A stretch of DNA of 64,000 bases from CAIQPS01 sp963721365 (GTDB taxonomy: Bacteria > Actinomycetota > Thermoleophilia > RBG-16-64-13), in NCBI GenBank assembly GCA_963721365.1, contig CAVRJE010000025.1:26924-90923 (forward strand). The letters are read 5' to 3'. Below are positions 19,732 to 29,802 of the stretch, in pieces (within the stretch, counting starts at the first letter, position 1; each line of letters starts with the position of its first letter). The position numbers and the translations under genes were made by a program. Below the pieces are notes generated by a model. That model saw only the letters and a list, made by a program, of their open reading frames with translations. It was not told where the DNA came from and did not search any database.

Positions 19732-20958
19732 TTACCGCGCCAGCGCCCTGCCGGTAGCGCTCGTCAGCCGCGGCAGCCGTCAGATAGTCGTCCAGCACCG
19801 CGAGCCCCTCGCCGAAGTCCTCCCTGCCCAGGCCCAGCCGGAAGTGTGAATCTCCGTAGCCGTACACCGTCGACGGCAGCAACAGCACTCCCGTCTGTTC
19901 AGAGCAGTCGGCGCAGAAGGCCCGGCCGCCCGAGCGGTCCAGCGACCAGGTGCGGAAAGCAGACCGTGCCCGCCTGGGGCGGCACCCAGCTCGAAGGTCT
20001 CGCGGTGGCGGTCGAAGAAGCGCGACGCCGCCCGGACATTGCGCTCGATCCGGGCGACGATTGGCGGCGAGGATGCTCTTCCCCGATCGCAGGGCCATCA
20101 GGGCCAGCAGCTCGCTCGGGGCGCTGCTGCAGATGGTGGTGTAGTCCTTGAGGCTCTGCATCCTCTCCAGCAGAGCCCGGTCGCGGGCCGCGACCCAGCC
20201 GATGCGCAGCCCGGCCAGTCCGAACGACTTCGACATGCCGGCCAGCGACACCGCTCGGTCGTAGAGGTCGGCCGCCGCCGGCAGGCGGAGCACTCGGGCG
20301 CGGGCTCGAGCAGCCGGTACATCTCGTCGGAGAACAGCCAGGCGCCCGCGCGGGCGACGGACGTCGACCATGCGGGAGAAGTCGTCCGGCCGAGGGCAGG
20401 GCGCCCGTCGGGTTGTGGGGGAAGTTCCAGACGACGAGCTTGGTGTCGGGGCGTATCGAGCGTCTCCAGCGCGGCCGGGTCGAAGCGCCACCCGACGTCC
20501 CTGCCCGCCGCGCCTCCGCGGCGGCGGTCTCCGCCGGCTCCCAGAGGTCGACCTCGCAGCCGATGCTCCGGGCCAGCTCGTAGAGCGACTGGTAGCCGGG
20601 GAAGGTGCAGATCACGTGGTCGCCCGGGAGCGAGCAGCGCGTGCATGGTCAGGAAGATGGCCTCTTCCGGCGCCGCGACCAGCACCCGCTCCGCGTCGAC
20701 CTGCCCGTAGAGAGCCGCGATCTGCGCCCGCAGTTCGGGCAGGCCCTGCGATTCGGTGTAGCCCAGGTGGAGGTCTTCCCAGCTCGCCCGCAGCTCGTCG
20801 CCGGCCGCCGCTACCAGTTCGGCCATCGCCGGTCCCTGGCAGTCGGAGGCGGAAAGCAGGTAGCGAGCGGAGAACTCGTAGCGGGCGAAGAAGCGCTCGA
20901 GCGCGAAGGGGGCTGGGTACATGGGCTCTCCGTTGACGGGGGACGGGTACAAGTCCAT
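19732..20958 (-). CDS. PLP-dependent aminotransferase class I/II, copy 1 (several frameshifts)
   Basis: About 400 residues of fold-type I aminotransferase. Visible blocks in order: MYPAPFALERFFARYEFSAR, GYTESQGLPELRAQIAALYG, TFPGYQSLYELA, VVWNFPHNPTG, LFSDEMYR, the PLP lysine in AGMSKSFGLAGLRIGW, and YGDSHFRLGLGREDFGEGL. They are spread over three frames, with shifts near 20640, 20500, 20385 and 20290 and two or three more toward the end; the expected terminal ALAR plus TAA lies at 19732. The start is ATG 20958, with GGGAG upstream. It diverges from the MFS gene at 20971 with only 12 nt between starts. The amino donor is unknown. Confidence 0.8.
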
Positions 20959-20962
20959 GATA

Positions 20963-20978
20963 GTACTCCCGTGAGTAC
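20963..20978. promoter_or_regulatory. Inverted repeat at the divergent start point
   Basis: GTACTC-ccgt-GAGTAC has perfect 6-bp arms. It lies between and partly over the start codons of the divergent aminotransferase (20958) and MFS gene (GTG 20971). A factor bound here could control both. No dedicated regulator gene is adjacent. Confidence 0.35.
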
Positions 20979-22210
20979 CCCCACTTCAGATACCCGAGCC
21001 CCCGCTCCGCAGCCGTCCTCTATCCGAGTCAAGTGTTCGTCGGGGCCACGCTCATCACGCTGGGCCCCCTGCTCGACCCCATCCTCCGCGACCTGAACAT
21101 CCCCCTGGCGAAGGCGGGCGTGCTGTCGTTCGGCTTCTTCTTCGGCCGGGTGGCGGGCGTCCTGCTCCTCAACTTCGCCCTGGCCAGGGTGCCTGTCAAG
21201 ACGATCATGGTCACGTGCGCTTTGGTCCTGATGCTTGGGTCGGCGGCTTCCGGCCTGCTCGGGGTCGGGTTGTGGCCGCTCTCGCTCGCGCTTTTCGTGA
21301 CCGGTCTCGCCGGGGTCATACCCAACGCCATTTCCGGTGTGTGGGTAGCGGCGCACGTCCACAAGGGCGTCGAGAAGGCCATGCTGAATATCGGCGCCTA
21401 TTTCGCCCTCGGTGTGGTCGTAGCGCCGCTCGTGATCGGAGTGGCTCTGGAACTCGGGGCTACCTGGAGAGGGTGTTCCTGGGCGAGGCGGTCTTCTCGG
21501 CGGTCGTGGCGGTCGTGCTGTTGATCCTGCCCATCGCCGACGTGCGGGACCGGGAGAACCTGCGGGCCCGCCAACTCAAGCAGGTGGGGGCGTCGCATCC
21601 CCGATTGCTGGCCGTGATACTCGCCGCGACCTTCTTGTACGTGTGCGTCGAAGGCACCCTGTACGTGTGGCTGGCCAAGCTCCAGGTCGACTCGTTCGCC
21701 GCCGGACCGGGCGTGGCGGCGCTCAGCGTCACTCTCTTCTGGGCCGGGATCACCGCCGGACGGTACGTTGCCGTGCCGTTGACCCGCCTCGCCTCGCCCG
21801 CAAGGCTCCTGGCGGTATTCGCTTCCGTCCTCGCCCTCTTTGTGGCCGCATTGGCGTTGGCTCCGACCCTGGCCTTCTCGGAGACCTTCGCGTTCTTCGC
21901 GGGCATCGGGGCGTCGGCCTGCTGGCCGCTGATCGCCTGCTACACGCCCCGGTTCCCCGGGTGGCAGGCCGGCGTCGTCTTTTCGGGGATGATGCTCGTC
22001 GGCACGATCGCCAACACCGTTTCTCCCTACCTCTTCGGCCCGGCGCGTGGCCGCTCTTGGGGTCCGAGCCGCGCTGGGGCTGTGGATCATCCCGGCCGTG
22101 GTGGTGATCGGTCTCGCGTTCGCTCTGGAGAAGGTGGCCCGCGGTACCGACCGGGTGCCAGAAGGCGTCACATCCCCGGCTCCGGCCGAGTTCCGCCGGG
22201 CGAGTTCTAG
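20971..22210 (+). CDS. MFS transporter (CynX/NimT- or oxalate-like), frameshifted
   Basis: About 410 residues and roughly 12 transmembrane helices. The first block, LYPSQVFVGATLITLGPLLDP, is very similar to the gene at 23685 (TTFMVGVVMITLGPLLDP), so these are paralogues. The likely start is GTG 20971 (STPTSDTRAP), with a shift near 21013 into the conserved part; further shifts lie near 21470 and 22040. The end is at TAG 22208-22210, which overlaps the stop of the converging DHA2 gene in a shared CTAG. The pairing with a divergent aminotransferase suggests an organic or amino acid substrate. Function beyond transport is inference. Confidence 0.78.
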
Positions 22211-23660
22211 TCCCCGCCTGCTCTGGCGGGGGAGCCTTCGCCCGGCTCGAGGCGACGTTCTCCGTGCCGGGCGGGCGCTCGCTGTCTTCGCCCTTCCCGC
22301 GGCCCCACCAGCGAGGCGGCGACACCCACGACGCACAGCACGGTGAAGATGGCGAAGGTGATGCGGACGCTGGTCAGCACGTTCGGGTAGTCGGCGGCGC
22401 CGATGGGATGCGGGCCCACGACAACGGCCAGCACCAGTGTGGCCAGCCCCACGCTGATGCTCTGCCCGGTCAGGCGCATGGTGCCGATGGTGGCGGAGGC
22501 CACCCCGGTGTAGCGCCGGTGGACGCTACCCATGATCGCGTAGATGATCGGGGTGGCGAAGAAGGCGAAACCGAGCCCCAGCACGCACAGCGTGGTGATG
22601 ATGTACCAGTAGGCCGTGTCCTCGCTCAGGAACACGAAAGCTCCCAGCCCAAGCACGCACACGGCCATGCCGGCCGAGGCGACGTAGCGCGCCTGCACCC
22701 GGTCGGCAAGGCGCCCCGCGACCGGGGAGAGGACGGTCTGCACGACGGTGCCGGTGACGAGGACCAGGCCGGCCGCCTGCGGGTCGAGCCCCTTGTTGTA
22801 CTGGAGGTAGAGACTCATCAGGAAGGTCACGGCGTAGGTGGCCGCGTAGTTGATGAAGGTGGCCGCATTGGAGTAGGCGAACACCCGGTTCCGCCTGATG
22901 AGGTCCACGTTGAGCACCGGATCGGCGGCCCTCGTCTCCCACCAGAGGAACCCCGCGATGCCGGCGGCGCCGGCGGCGATGAGCACCCAGCCGAGCGTCC
23001 CGGGCAGCAGCGAGAAGCCGATGAGGAGCATGGTCAGCCCGATCGCCCACAGCCACCGAGCCGGCGACGTCGAAGCTGGTGTGCTTCGGCTCGCGCCATT
23101 CGACGTCCCGCAGCCGCCAGGCGGCCAGCACGCAGTTGACAGCGCCGACCGCGCCGACGAAGACGAAGATGAACCGCCATCCGAGGCTGTGGACGATCAC
23201 CCCACCCAACACCGGACCAAGAGTCAAGTCCGAGGTAGACGCCGCCCACCTGGAGGCCGAGCGCCCGGCCCCGGCGCTCCGGCGGGTAGGCGAGCGTCAC
23301 CATCGCCACAGTGCAGGAGAACAGCACTGCCGTGGCGATCCCCTGCAGCACGCGGAGGAGGATCAGCACGGGAGCGGACGGGGCGAGGGCGGCCGCGAGG
23401 GTCAGGAGAGTGAACGCGGCCATGCCTATGACGAAGAACCGCTTGCGGCCGTAGAAGTCGGCGAGCCGGCCGGCGGGCATGAGGAGCGCCGCCGCGGCCA
23501 GGACGTACGCGAGCGAGATCCAACTCAGCGTGACGGCCGAGACATTCCACTCCTCTTCGATGCGGGGCAAGGCGATATTGATGGCCGAGGCCATGAAGGT
23601 GCTGAGGAAACCGGCCGTCGTGGCGACCAGGAGCACCATGCGTTGCGTCGACCGTTCCAT
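22207..23660 (-). CDS. MFS transporter, DHA2 (EmrB/QacA-like, 14 helices)
   Basis: About 480 residues. The N-terminus LSTFMASAINIALPRIEEEW and motif GRLADFYGRKRFF are the DHA2 signature of drug:proton antiporters, followed by RVLQGIATAVLFS and, after a shift near 23225, TLGPVLGGVIVHSLGWRFIF (motif C region). A second shift near 23038 joins the C-terminal half. It starts at ATG 23660 and diverges from the MFS gene at 23685 across 24 nt. It probably effluxes hydrophobic compounds, perhaps toxic substrates or products of the nearby catabolic genes. The stop overlaps that of the converging MFS gene. Confidence 0.85.
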
Positions 23661-23672
23661 TGGCCCCCAGCG

Positions 23673-23678
23673 TATACT
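23673..23678 (+). promoter_or_regulatory. -10 element of a leaderless transcript
   Basis: TATACT ends 6 nt before the ATG at 23685, and no Shine-Dalgarno is present. This spacing is what is seen when transcription starts at the first base of the start codon. The inference of leaderless translation rests on spacing only. Confidence 0.55.
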
Positions 23679-23684
23679 AAACCG

Positions 23685-24875
23685 ATGCCAGGCGACCAAC
23701 GGAACACGACCTCCACCTCCTACCTTTCCCTGTACGCCACCACCTTCATGGTCGGCGTGGTCATGATCACATTGGGGCCTCTCCTCGACCCCATGACCAA
23801 GGAACTCAACATCCCCCTCGCCCAGGCGGGCCTGATATCGGTGGCGTTCGCCGTCGGCATGCTGATCGGGGTCCTGGCGCTGAACTTCCTCCTTGCGCGC
23901 GTGCCGGCCAAGTGGACCCTCATAGGCGCCGCCTGGCTGCAAACGGTGGCCCTGGCCGCTTCCGGCGTGCTCTCAAAAGTCTGTGGTCGCTCTTCGCCGC
24001 CTACTTCTTCGTGGGCCTCGGCTGCGTGTTCCTGAACAGTCTGCCCGGGATGTGGGTGAGTTCCCACGTCAAGGTGGGGACCCATCGCGCCATGGTGATC
24101 CTCCTGCTGTTCTTCGCGATCGGGATGGCGGTCACGCCTATCGTGATCGGCATCGCGCTGGGGCTAGGGACCACCTGGAGGTGGGTGTACATCGCCGAGG
24201 CCGTCCTCTCGGGAGCGCTCGCGATCCTCCTCACCGTCCGGCCCATCTCCGACATCGCCGGCAGGAGGAACCTGCGCTGGGGCCGGCTCCGCGAGGTGAT
24301 CGGCTTCAATCCTCAGCTCTTCTGGGCGGTGGTCGTGGCCTCCATCCTCTACATCGGCGCGGAGTTCATCCTCAACGTCTGGTTGCCGAAGTTCGAGATC
24401 GACGTCTTCGGCGCGAGCAAGACGGTGGCCAGTCTCGCGGTGGCGCTCTTCTGGACAGGCCTCATCATCGGGCGGCTGCTCGTGATCTGGTTGACCAAGC
24501 GGTATCTGGCCTCCCGGCTGCTGCTCGTGGGCATGGCGATCATGGCGGTGTTCGCGCTGGGCATCTCGCTGTCCACCTCCGTCGAGATGTCTCTGGTGAT
24601 GGCCTTCTTCAGCGGCTTCGGCGCTTCGGCCGCCTTCCCGCTCATCCTCGGCTTCTCCGGTAGGTTCCCCGCCTGGCACGCCGGCGTGGTCTACTCGGCC
24701 GTGGTCATGGCGGGCGCGCTCGGCCGGATCATCTTCCCCTACCTCATCGGGCCCATCGCCCATTCGCCAAGGATTCCGACTCGCTCTGGGTCTGGCTTTC
24801 GTTCTCGCCGCAGCCTGCTCGCTGCTGGCGCTCTATCTCCACCGAGTATCGGGAGAGGATGAGATAGCCGGCTGA
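23685..24875 (+). CDS. MFS transporter paralogous to the gene at 20971
   Basis: About 395 residues and roughly 12 helices. It starts MPGDQRNTTSTSYLSLYATT, followed by the shared TLGPLLDPMTKELNIPLAQAG block. Shifts occur near 23970 (SGVLSK to SLWSLFAAYFF) and near 24763, after which FRLALGLAFVLAAACSLLAL and SGEDEIAG end at TGA 24873-24875. PGMWVSSHVKVGTHRAM and ISDIAGRRNL correspond to GVWVAAHVHKGVEKAM and IADVRDRENL in the paralogue, supporting duplication. It is followed by a second aminotransferase, so the arrangement aminotransferase plus MFS occurs twice. Confidence 0.82.
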
Positions 24876-24989
24876 GACGCTACCGAACAACGAAGCCCTG
24901 GGTGCTAGAACGCGCCGGCCGGGACGACGGGGCGCCCACGTTGTCTTGTATAATCCACCGTCCCGCGAGTAAGGAATGAGGGATATGCG

Positions 24990-26302
24990 ATGAGGGCCAA
25001 CCTGGTCAGCCCGTCATCTTCACAGCTGTCGTACGCCATCCGCGAGATCGTCGCGTTCGGCGAAGTCGTGCGCCGCCACGGCGTCGACGTCACCTGGGAG
25101 AACATCGGCGACCCGATCGCCAAAGGCGAGCGGGTCGCGCCCTGGATCCGCGATATCGCCCACGAGGTGGTCGATATCGAAGACTCCTGGGGCTACTGTC
25201 CCACCGAAGGCTTCATGGAAGCCCGCGAGGCCCTCGCCGAGCACGTCAACCGGCGCCGCGGCGCCCGGGTGTCGGCCTCCGACATCATCTTCTTCAACGG
25301 CGTCGCCGACGCGGTGTCCAAGGTCTACGGTTTCTTGAGCGCCCACGCCCGGGTCATCGGTCCCTCTCCTGCCTACAGCACGCATTCCTCGGCCGAGTCG
25401 GCCCATTGCGCCCTTCCGCACATCACCTACGATCTCGATCCGGAGAACGGGTGGATGCCGGACCTCGTCGACCTGCGCCGCAAGATCCAGACCTACCCCT
25501 CCATCGCCGGCATCCTCATCATCAACCCCAACAACCCCACCGGAGCCGTCTACCCGCCCGAGGTGCTCGAGGAGATCGTCGCGCTCGCCCGGGAGTTCGG
25601 CCTGTTCCTGCGTTGCCGACGAGATCTACATCCACATGGTGTTTCCCGGGCGTCGAGACCGCCCACCTGTCCGAAGTGGCCACCGACGTGCCCGCCATCG
25701 TCATGCGGGGGATCTCCAAAGAGCTGCCCTGGCCGGGATCGCGCTGCGGATGGATAGAGGTGCTGAACCGCTCGATGGATCAGAACTTCTCCGCCTATGT
25801 CGATTCGGTGGTGGCCGCCAAGCGCCTGGAGGTCTGCTCCACCAGCGGCCCGCAGCTGACCGTCCCCCGGATCTTCGGCGACCCGCGCTATGCCGGCCAC
25901 CTGGAGGAGCGCGCGCGCGTCTTCGCCGCGCGCGCCGACGAGGCCTACGAAGCCCTGCGCGGCGTCTCCGGTCTGCGGGTGAACCCTGCCCAGGGCGCTT
26001 TCTACATGACGGCCCTGTTCGAGCCCCGGGTGTTGGAGGGCGACAACCGCCTGCCGATCGCGAACCCGGAACTACAGGAAATAGTGGAGCAGGCAGTGCG
26101 TGGGAGCCGCCCTGGACGCCCGCTTCGTCTACCGCCTGCTCGCTTCGACGGGCATCTGCGTGGTGCCGCTGAGCGGGTTCTGCTCGCCTCACCCCGGCTT
26201 CCGCTTCACCCTGCTCGAGACCGACGACGCCAAACGGGCCTGGATCTTCCGCACCCTGGCGGACGCGGTCACGGCCTACATCGAGAGCGGCTGCGGAGCT
26301 AG
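24990..26302 (+). CDS. PLP-dependent aminotransferase class I/II, copy 2
   Basis: About 435 residues, of the alanine/aspartate aminotransferase-like type. Motifs: GYCPTEGFMEAREALAEHVN, IIFFNGVADAVSKVYGFL, INPNNPTGAVYPPEVLEEIV, DEIYIHMVFPG, and a PLP-lysine region MRGISKELPWPGSRCGWIE. The N-terminal two-thirds are in one frame; shifts lie near 25612, 25650 and 26098. GGAATGAGGG precedes ATG 24990. The exact stop is uncertain: the last family-like stretch (WIFRTLADAVTAYIE) ends near 26285, and a TAG lies at 26300-26302. It is not closely similar to copy 1. It probably supplies or consumes an amino group in the same metabolic setting. Confidence 0.85.
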
Positions 26303-26340
26303 GGGAGCGCGTCATACCTTTCCCCCGGCTGCGCGCGCGG

Positions 26341-26417
26341 GGAGGGCCGCATACCTTCCCCTCCGGCTGCGCGCAAAAGCCTGCGCGACTCCTCCCCGGG
26401 AAGGCATGCGGCCCTCC
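26341..26417. repeat. Long inverted repeat with conserved loop boxes, copy B
   Basis: Arms 26341-26360 and 26398-26417 match at 19 of 20 positions. The 37-nt loop begins CTCCGGCTGCG and ends GACTCCTCCCC, exactly as in copy A at 13916, while the arms share no sequence with copy A. A degenerate half copy (ATACCTTTCCCCCGGCTGCG) lies directly upstream at 26314-26333. It is placed between the converging aminotransferase and deaminase genes. Confidence 0.75.
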
Positions 26418-26477
26418 CTCTCACATGTAGCTAGGGCTGGCGCTGCTTCGCACCGCTCCGCCGTATGAAGCAGCGTC

Positions 26478-27272
26478 CTACCTGTACAAGCTGTCGCACT
26501 GCTCGCGCAGCACGCCGCCGATGACCTCGATGACTCGGGGCGACCGCTCCGCGATCTCGGCCGCTCCCACGAGTATCCTCGTCCGGCCCATCGCAGCCGT
26601 GTCGGCGATGGACGAGCCGAACATGATCGTGGTCACCCCAGCCCAGACGGCCAGCCCGGTGCACATGGGGCAGGGCTCGCAGGTGGAGACCAGCAGCGCG
26701 CCGGTGAGATCGGGAGCTGCCCCAGTCCGTCACCGCCTGCAGGATGGCCGAATGCTCGGCGTGCAGGCTGGGATCGCCGCTTGACGACGGCGGTGTCGTG
26801 CGCTCGGGCGAGCACCCGGTCGCCCAGGACCACCAGGCAGCCGTAGCCCTTGTTGCCCTCAGCCTTGGCGAGCAGCGCCTCCGTCGATCGGCGTCGCGCA
26901 TGATCGCTCTCCACGTCCACGCGTACGATCTGCTCCCGGCAATGGCGCGGCGTGTGGCCGTATGGCGACGTAGTCGCGGACAAAGCGGAGGCGGGGTCGA
27001 GCCTGCTGAGGAAGGTCTGGACCGGCCTCTCGGAGACAGCCCGGCAGACCTGCCTGGTATCCAGTCCTCAGCCGGCCAGCAGGCCTCGAGCGTCGGGCAT
27101 GGGTCGCCCGACAGCCAGACGATGCGGTCGGCGACTCCTCGGCGACCGGCATCTGCTCGGGGGTAAGCCCCATGTAGTCGAAGAAGAGGAGCTCGTAGGC
27201 CTGCCGAGGAGAAACCGGCGCCGGCGGGAGCGGCGCATCCGGTGCGAGGCGGGATGACCCGTGGGCGGTCAA
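26478..27272 (-). CDS. Two-domain nucleoside/cytidine deaminase-like protein (frameshifted)
   Basis: About 265 residues. The C-terminal part is a CMP/dCMP-type zinc deaminase: SLHAEHSAILQAV supplies the His/Glu site and STCEPCPMCTGLAVWAGV the two cysteines. The N-terminal part (AYELLFFDYMGLTPEQMP, then SGDPCPTLEAC, VQTFLSRLDPRLRFVRDY) is a separate helical domain. I recall it from proteins annotated as L-2-amino-thiazoline-4-carboxylate hydrolase-like, but it is unproven here. Frame changes occur near 27145, 27050, 26960, 26875 and 26705. The apparent start is TTG 27272, overlapping the VOC stop in a TTGA junction. The substrate base is unknown. Confidence 0.75.
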
Positions 27273-27843
27273 GCCACTCGAGGCGCTTCTGGCTTCTCCG
27301 CCGCTCGAGGGCCACCGTAGTCGCCGCGCTGCAAAGCCGCGAGCTCGCGGTCCACCACCTCCCCGCCGGCCGTGTCCCCGCCGGCCGTCTCCCGCTCTCC
27401 ACCAGTTCGACGCAGATGCCATCCGGGTCGCGGAAGTAGCACCAGCGCCACTCCGGCCTGCCCGGGTCGCGGAGGGTGCGGACTGGGGTGTGGAAGCGCA
27501 CGCCGGCGGCCTGGAGGCGGCGGACCTCGCTCTCGATATCCCGGGTGAGGATGGCGATGTGGGCCGAACCGGCCACCGACGGGTCGCCGGGATACGGCTC
27601 GGTCGCCGGCTGCACGTATTGGATGAACTCCACGCGGGTGCCACCCAGTTCCATGTCGGCGATGAGGATCTCGGCGCCGCTATCCTCCCGCGCCTCCGCC
27701 CCGAACAGGGCCGTCCCCAGATCTCCGGCCTGCCGGTGCTTGCGACCTACCAGCCGCATGCCCACCACGTTCTGGTAGAAGTCCACGGTCCGCTCGAGGT
27801 CGGTAACGGTGAAGCTCACATGGTGGATTCCGGCGATCGTCAT
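27269..27843 (-). CDS. VOC/glyoxalase family metalloprotein
   Basis: About 190 residues. It opens with the classic VOC strand IHHVSFTVTDLERTVDFYQN (residues 5-24; key blocks HHVSFTV and FYQNV) and closes its domain with RWCYFRDPDGICVELV. Metal ligands are presumably His in the first strand and Glu in IEVEL-type positions (CVELV). The family includes methylmalonyl-CoA epimerases, glyoxalases and extradiol dioxygenases, and I cannot choose among them. Near 27397 the frame shifts; the alternative frame ends at TGA 27269, overlapping the start of the deaminase gene. The two are probably cotranscribed. Confidence 0.8.
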
Positions 27844-27878
27844 GGTATGCAGGGGTCGTGGCGGCCCGGCCTCGCCGG

Positions 27879-28266
27879 TCAGCGTATGCCCGAGTCGTAG
27901 TCCACGCGTACGGTGGTGAATCGACCGGGCGCGACGGTGAAATTCTGGGGTTGGGCGATGGGGAGGGGGTCGCCGTTCACCGGTTCGAGGATGTAGTCGC
28001 CGGGGGGCAGGGCGACGCGGAAGGAGCCGTCGGCCGCAGACCTCGTCTCGGCCACCACCTTCCCGCCGGAAGCCTTCTTGATCCGCAGGGCGGCTGCGTA
28101 GGGAGCGTCATTCTGCACTCCGGGCTGCTCCACGGGGTTGACCGGTCCCATACGCACCTCACCCTGCACGCCGCTGTCGGTGACGGCTTTCTTCTCCGCA
28201 TGCGGCGGCAAGAACGAGCATAGCCGCGAGGGCGACCAAGGCAAGGACAGGCACGAGGCGTCTCAT
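27879..28266 (-). CDS. Small lipoprotein with carboxypeptidase-regulatory-like domain
   Basis: About 129 residues. The start at 28266 gives a lipoprotein signal (MRRLVPVLALVALAAM then LAAAC). One base is off immediately after the lipobox (near 28203), and the frame continues through EKKAVTDSGVQGEVRMGP, AALRIKKASGGKVVAETRS and DGSFRVALPPGDYILEP. The last block is typical of carboxypeptidase regulatory-like or SpaA-type beta-sandwich folds. It is likely a surface-anchored structural or binding protein. It is upstream of, and co-directional with, the VOC gene. Confidence 0.65.
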
Positions 28267-28308
28267 GGGCCTACCTTCTCACATCTCCGCCCGGTATGCT
28301 GAGCCAGG

Positions 28309-29223
28309 ATGAAGGGGACGATGCGCACGAGCAGGGCCGCAGGTGTGGCCGCAAGCGCCGCGGCCTATGTGGCCGCGCTGGCCGTCGCGGTGCTGGTGGT
28401 CGGCGTCAGCGGGTTGGCGGCGCCGCTTGCCCAGCTCGCTCTGGGCACGCTGGTCGCGACCGTGGTGATCTTCGTCTGCCTCCGTGGCTCTCGACAACTC
28501 CAGCATGTACGACCCGTATTGGAGCCTGCAGCCGCTTGCCATCGCCGGCTACTACGCGTGGGCGAGCTGGGGGGAACTCAGCGGCCGTCAGATCCTGGTG
28601 ACCGTCCTGGTCCTGCTCTACGCGCTCAGGCTCACCAGCAACTTCTACCGCGACTGGCCGGGTCTGGCAAAGGAAGACTTCCGCTACGTGGACTTCCGCC
28701 GGCGGTTCGGCCGCCTCTACTGGCCGGTCAGCTTCCTGGGGATACATCTCTTCCCGACGATCATGGTCTTCCTCGGCTGCCTGCCGATGTACGCGATCTC
28801 GAGGCCCGGCGTCGACGGTCTCCGCTGGTTGGACGCGGTCGCCACGCTCGTCACCCTCGGTGCGATCGGCCTGGCCTTCGTCGCGGACGAGCAGCTACGC
28901 AGCTTCCGCCGCGATCCGGCCGATCGAGGACGCTGCATACGCACCGGCCTGTGGGCCCGCAGCCGGCACCCGAACTACCTGGGCGAGATCGCCACCTGGT
29001 GGGGGTTCTGGCTCTTCGCGCTCGCCGCCGGGCCGGCCTGGTGGTGGACCGGAGCCGGAGCGGCGGCCATCACTCTGATGTTCGTGTTCGTCAGCGTGCC
29101 CATGATGGAGAAGCGGGCGCTCGCCACGCGCACCGGCTATGGAGAATACCGCGCGCGGACGCCGATGCTTCTGCCCGGGCTGCGGCACGGCCAGCCGCGG
29201 CGGAGGGCGACGGGGGCAGGTAA
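28309..29223 (+). CDS. DUF1295 / steroid-reductase-like membrane protein
   Basis: About 300 residues with six or seven hydrophobic helices. The C-terminal block RCIRTGLWARSRHPNYLGEIATWWGFWLF (key blocks TGLWARSRHPNYLGE and WWGFWLF) is the DUF1295/isoprenylcysteine methyltransferase-like signature, and DNSSMYDPYWSLQP is also typical. It is probably a membrane-bound reductase or methyltransferase acting on lipids. A shift near 28484 joins the first 55 residues to the rest. Another near the 3' end obscures the stop; TAA at 29221-29223 is likely. Confidence 0.78.
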   Translation: MKGTMRTSRAAGVAASAAAYVAALAVAVLVVGVSGLAAPLAQLALGTLVATVVIFVCLRGSRQLQHVRPVLEPAAACHRRLLRVGELGGTQRPSDPGDRPGPALRAQAHQQLLPRLAGSGKGRLPLRGLPPAVRPPLLAGQLPGDTSLPDDHGLPRLPADVRDLEARRRRSPLVGRGRHARHPRCDRPGLRRGRAATQLPPRSGRSRTLHTHRPVGPQPAPELPGRDRHLVGVLALRARRRAGLVVDRSRSGGHHSDVRVRQRAHDGEAGARHAHRLWRIPRADADASARAAARPAAAEGDGGR

Positions 29224-29224
29224 C

Positions 29225-29254
29225 GACGGGGCGCCGGCCATCAGAGGCGCCGTC
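29225..29254. terminator. Imperfect GC hairpin between converging genes
   Basis: GACGGggCGCC pairs with GGCGCCGTC across about 10 nt, with a two-base bulge. Further GGCGCC-containing segments follow up to 29330. It lies between the DUF1295 and DUF2721 3' ends. Confidence 0.4.
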
Positions 29255-29335
29255 GCTGTCGCGTCGGCACGGGGCGCCGGCTTCGGGAGCGGCAGCACCG
29301 GGCCCCTCCGAGGCGCCGGCCGCCGGGCGGGCCTG

Positions 29336-29791
29336 CTACTCCTTGCGCCACTCCTCGCCCACCTCCAGAGCAGTGGCATGCAGAGCCTTGTTGATGTCGC
29401 GGATGAACATCACGAGCGAACCGATGAGGCACACCATGCTCACGATGAAGAGTCCCGCGATGAGCCAGGCTACCTCGACGTCGAAGAGGGCGGTGACGAA
29501 CAAGGAGATGATCAGCAGCGCCACGAACAGCACACAGAACGCGGCAAGGCCTATCGCCCAGCGCACCAACTCGGCGCGCTGGTGGAGGATCCGGAGTTGA
29601 GCGCGCGCCTTCTCTCGCTCGTCGCCGGCGGTCGTCTTGGCCTGGTGGGCGAGGGCGCGGGAGCGGTCGACGATCCTGGCGAGGCGGTTGGTCATCGTCA
29701 GGAGCAGAAGACCGACGCCCGAGATCACCACCACTGGACCGACGGCGGTCTGCAGAACGGTGACGAGTTGGGATGTCTCTAGCGTGTCCAC
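29336..29791 (-). CDS. DUF2721 family membrane protein
   Basis: 151 residues. It starts at GTG 29791 behind GAGGAGG, giving VDTLETSQLVTVLQTAVGP. One N-terminal hydrophobic segment (VVVISGVGLLLLTMTNRLARIVDR) is followed by a charged helical loop (DEREKARAQLRIL) and two more helices (AIGLAAFCVLFVALLIISLF, AWLIAGLFIVSMVCLIGSLVMF). This is the DUF2721 pattern; no function is established. It is in an operon with the upstream gene (11-nt gap). Confidence 0.8.
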   Translation of the reverse strand: MDTLETSQLVTVLQTAVGPVVVISGVGLLLLTMTNRLARIVDRSRALAHQAKTTAGDEREKARAQLRILHQRAELVRWAIGLAAFCVLFVALLIISLFVTALFDVEVAWLIAGLFIVSMVCLIGSLVMFIRDINKALHATALEVGEEWRKE

Positions 29792-29802
29792 GGGCTGCCT
29801 CC

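Noticed and set aside
26341..26417. CRISPR array or transposon end
   Set aside because: There are only two separated copies in the window with different arms, no spacers, no transposase gene and no target-site duplication.
28309..29782. A single 430-residue fusion of the DUF1295 protein with a downstream domain
   Set aside because: The extension after about 29223 is antisense to the DUF2721 gene and is low-complexity; it results from a lost stop.
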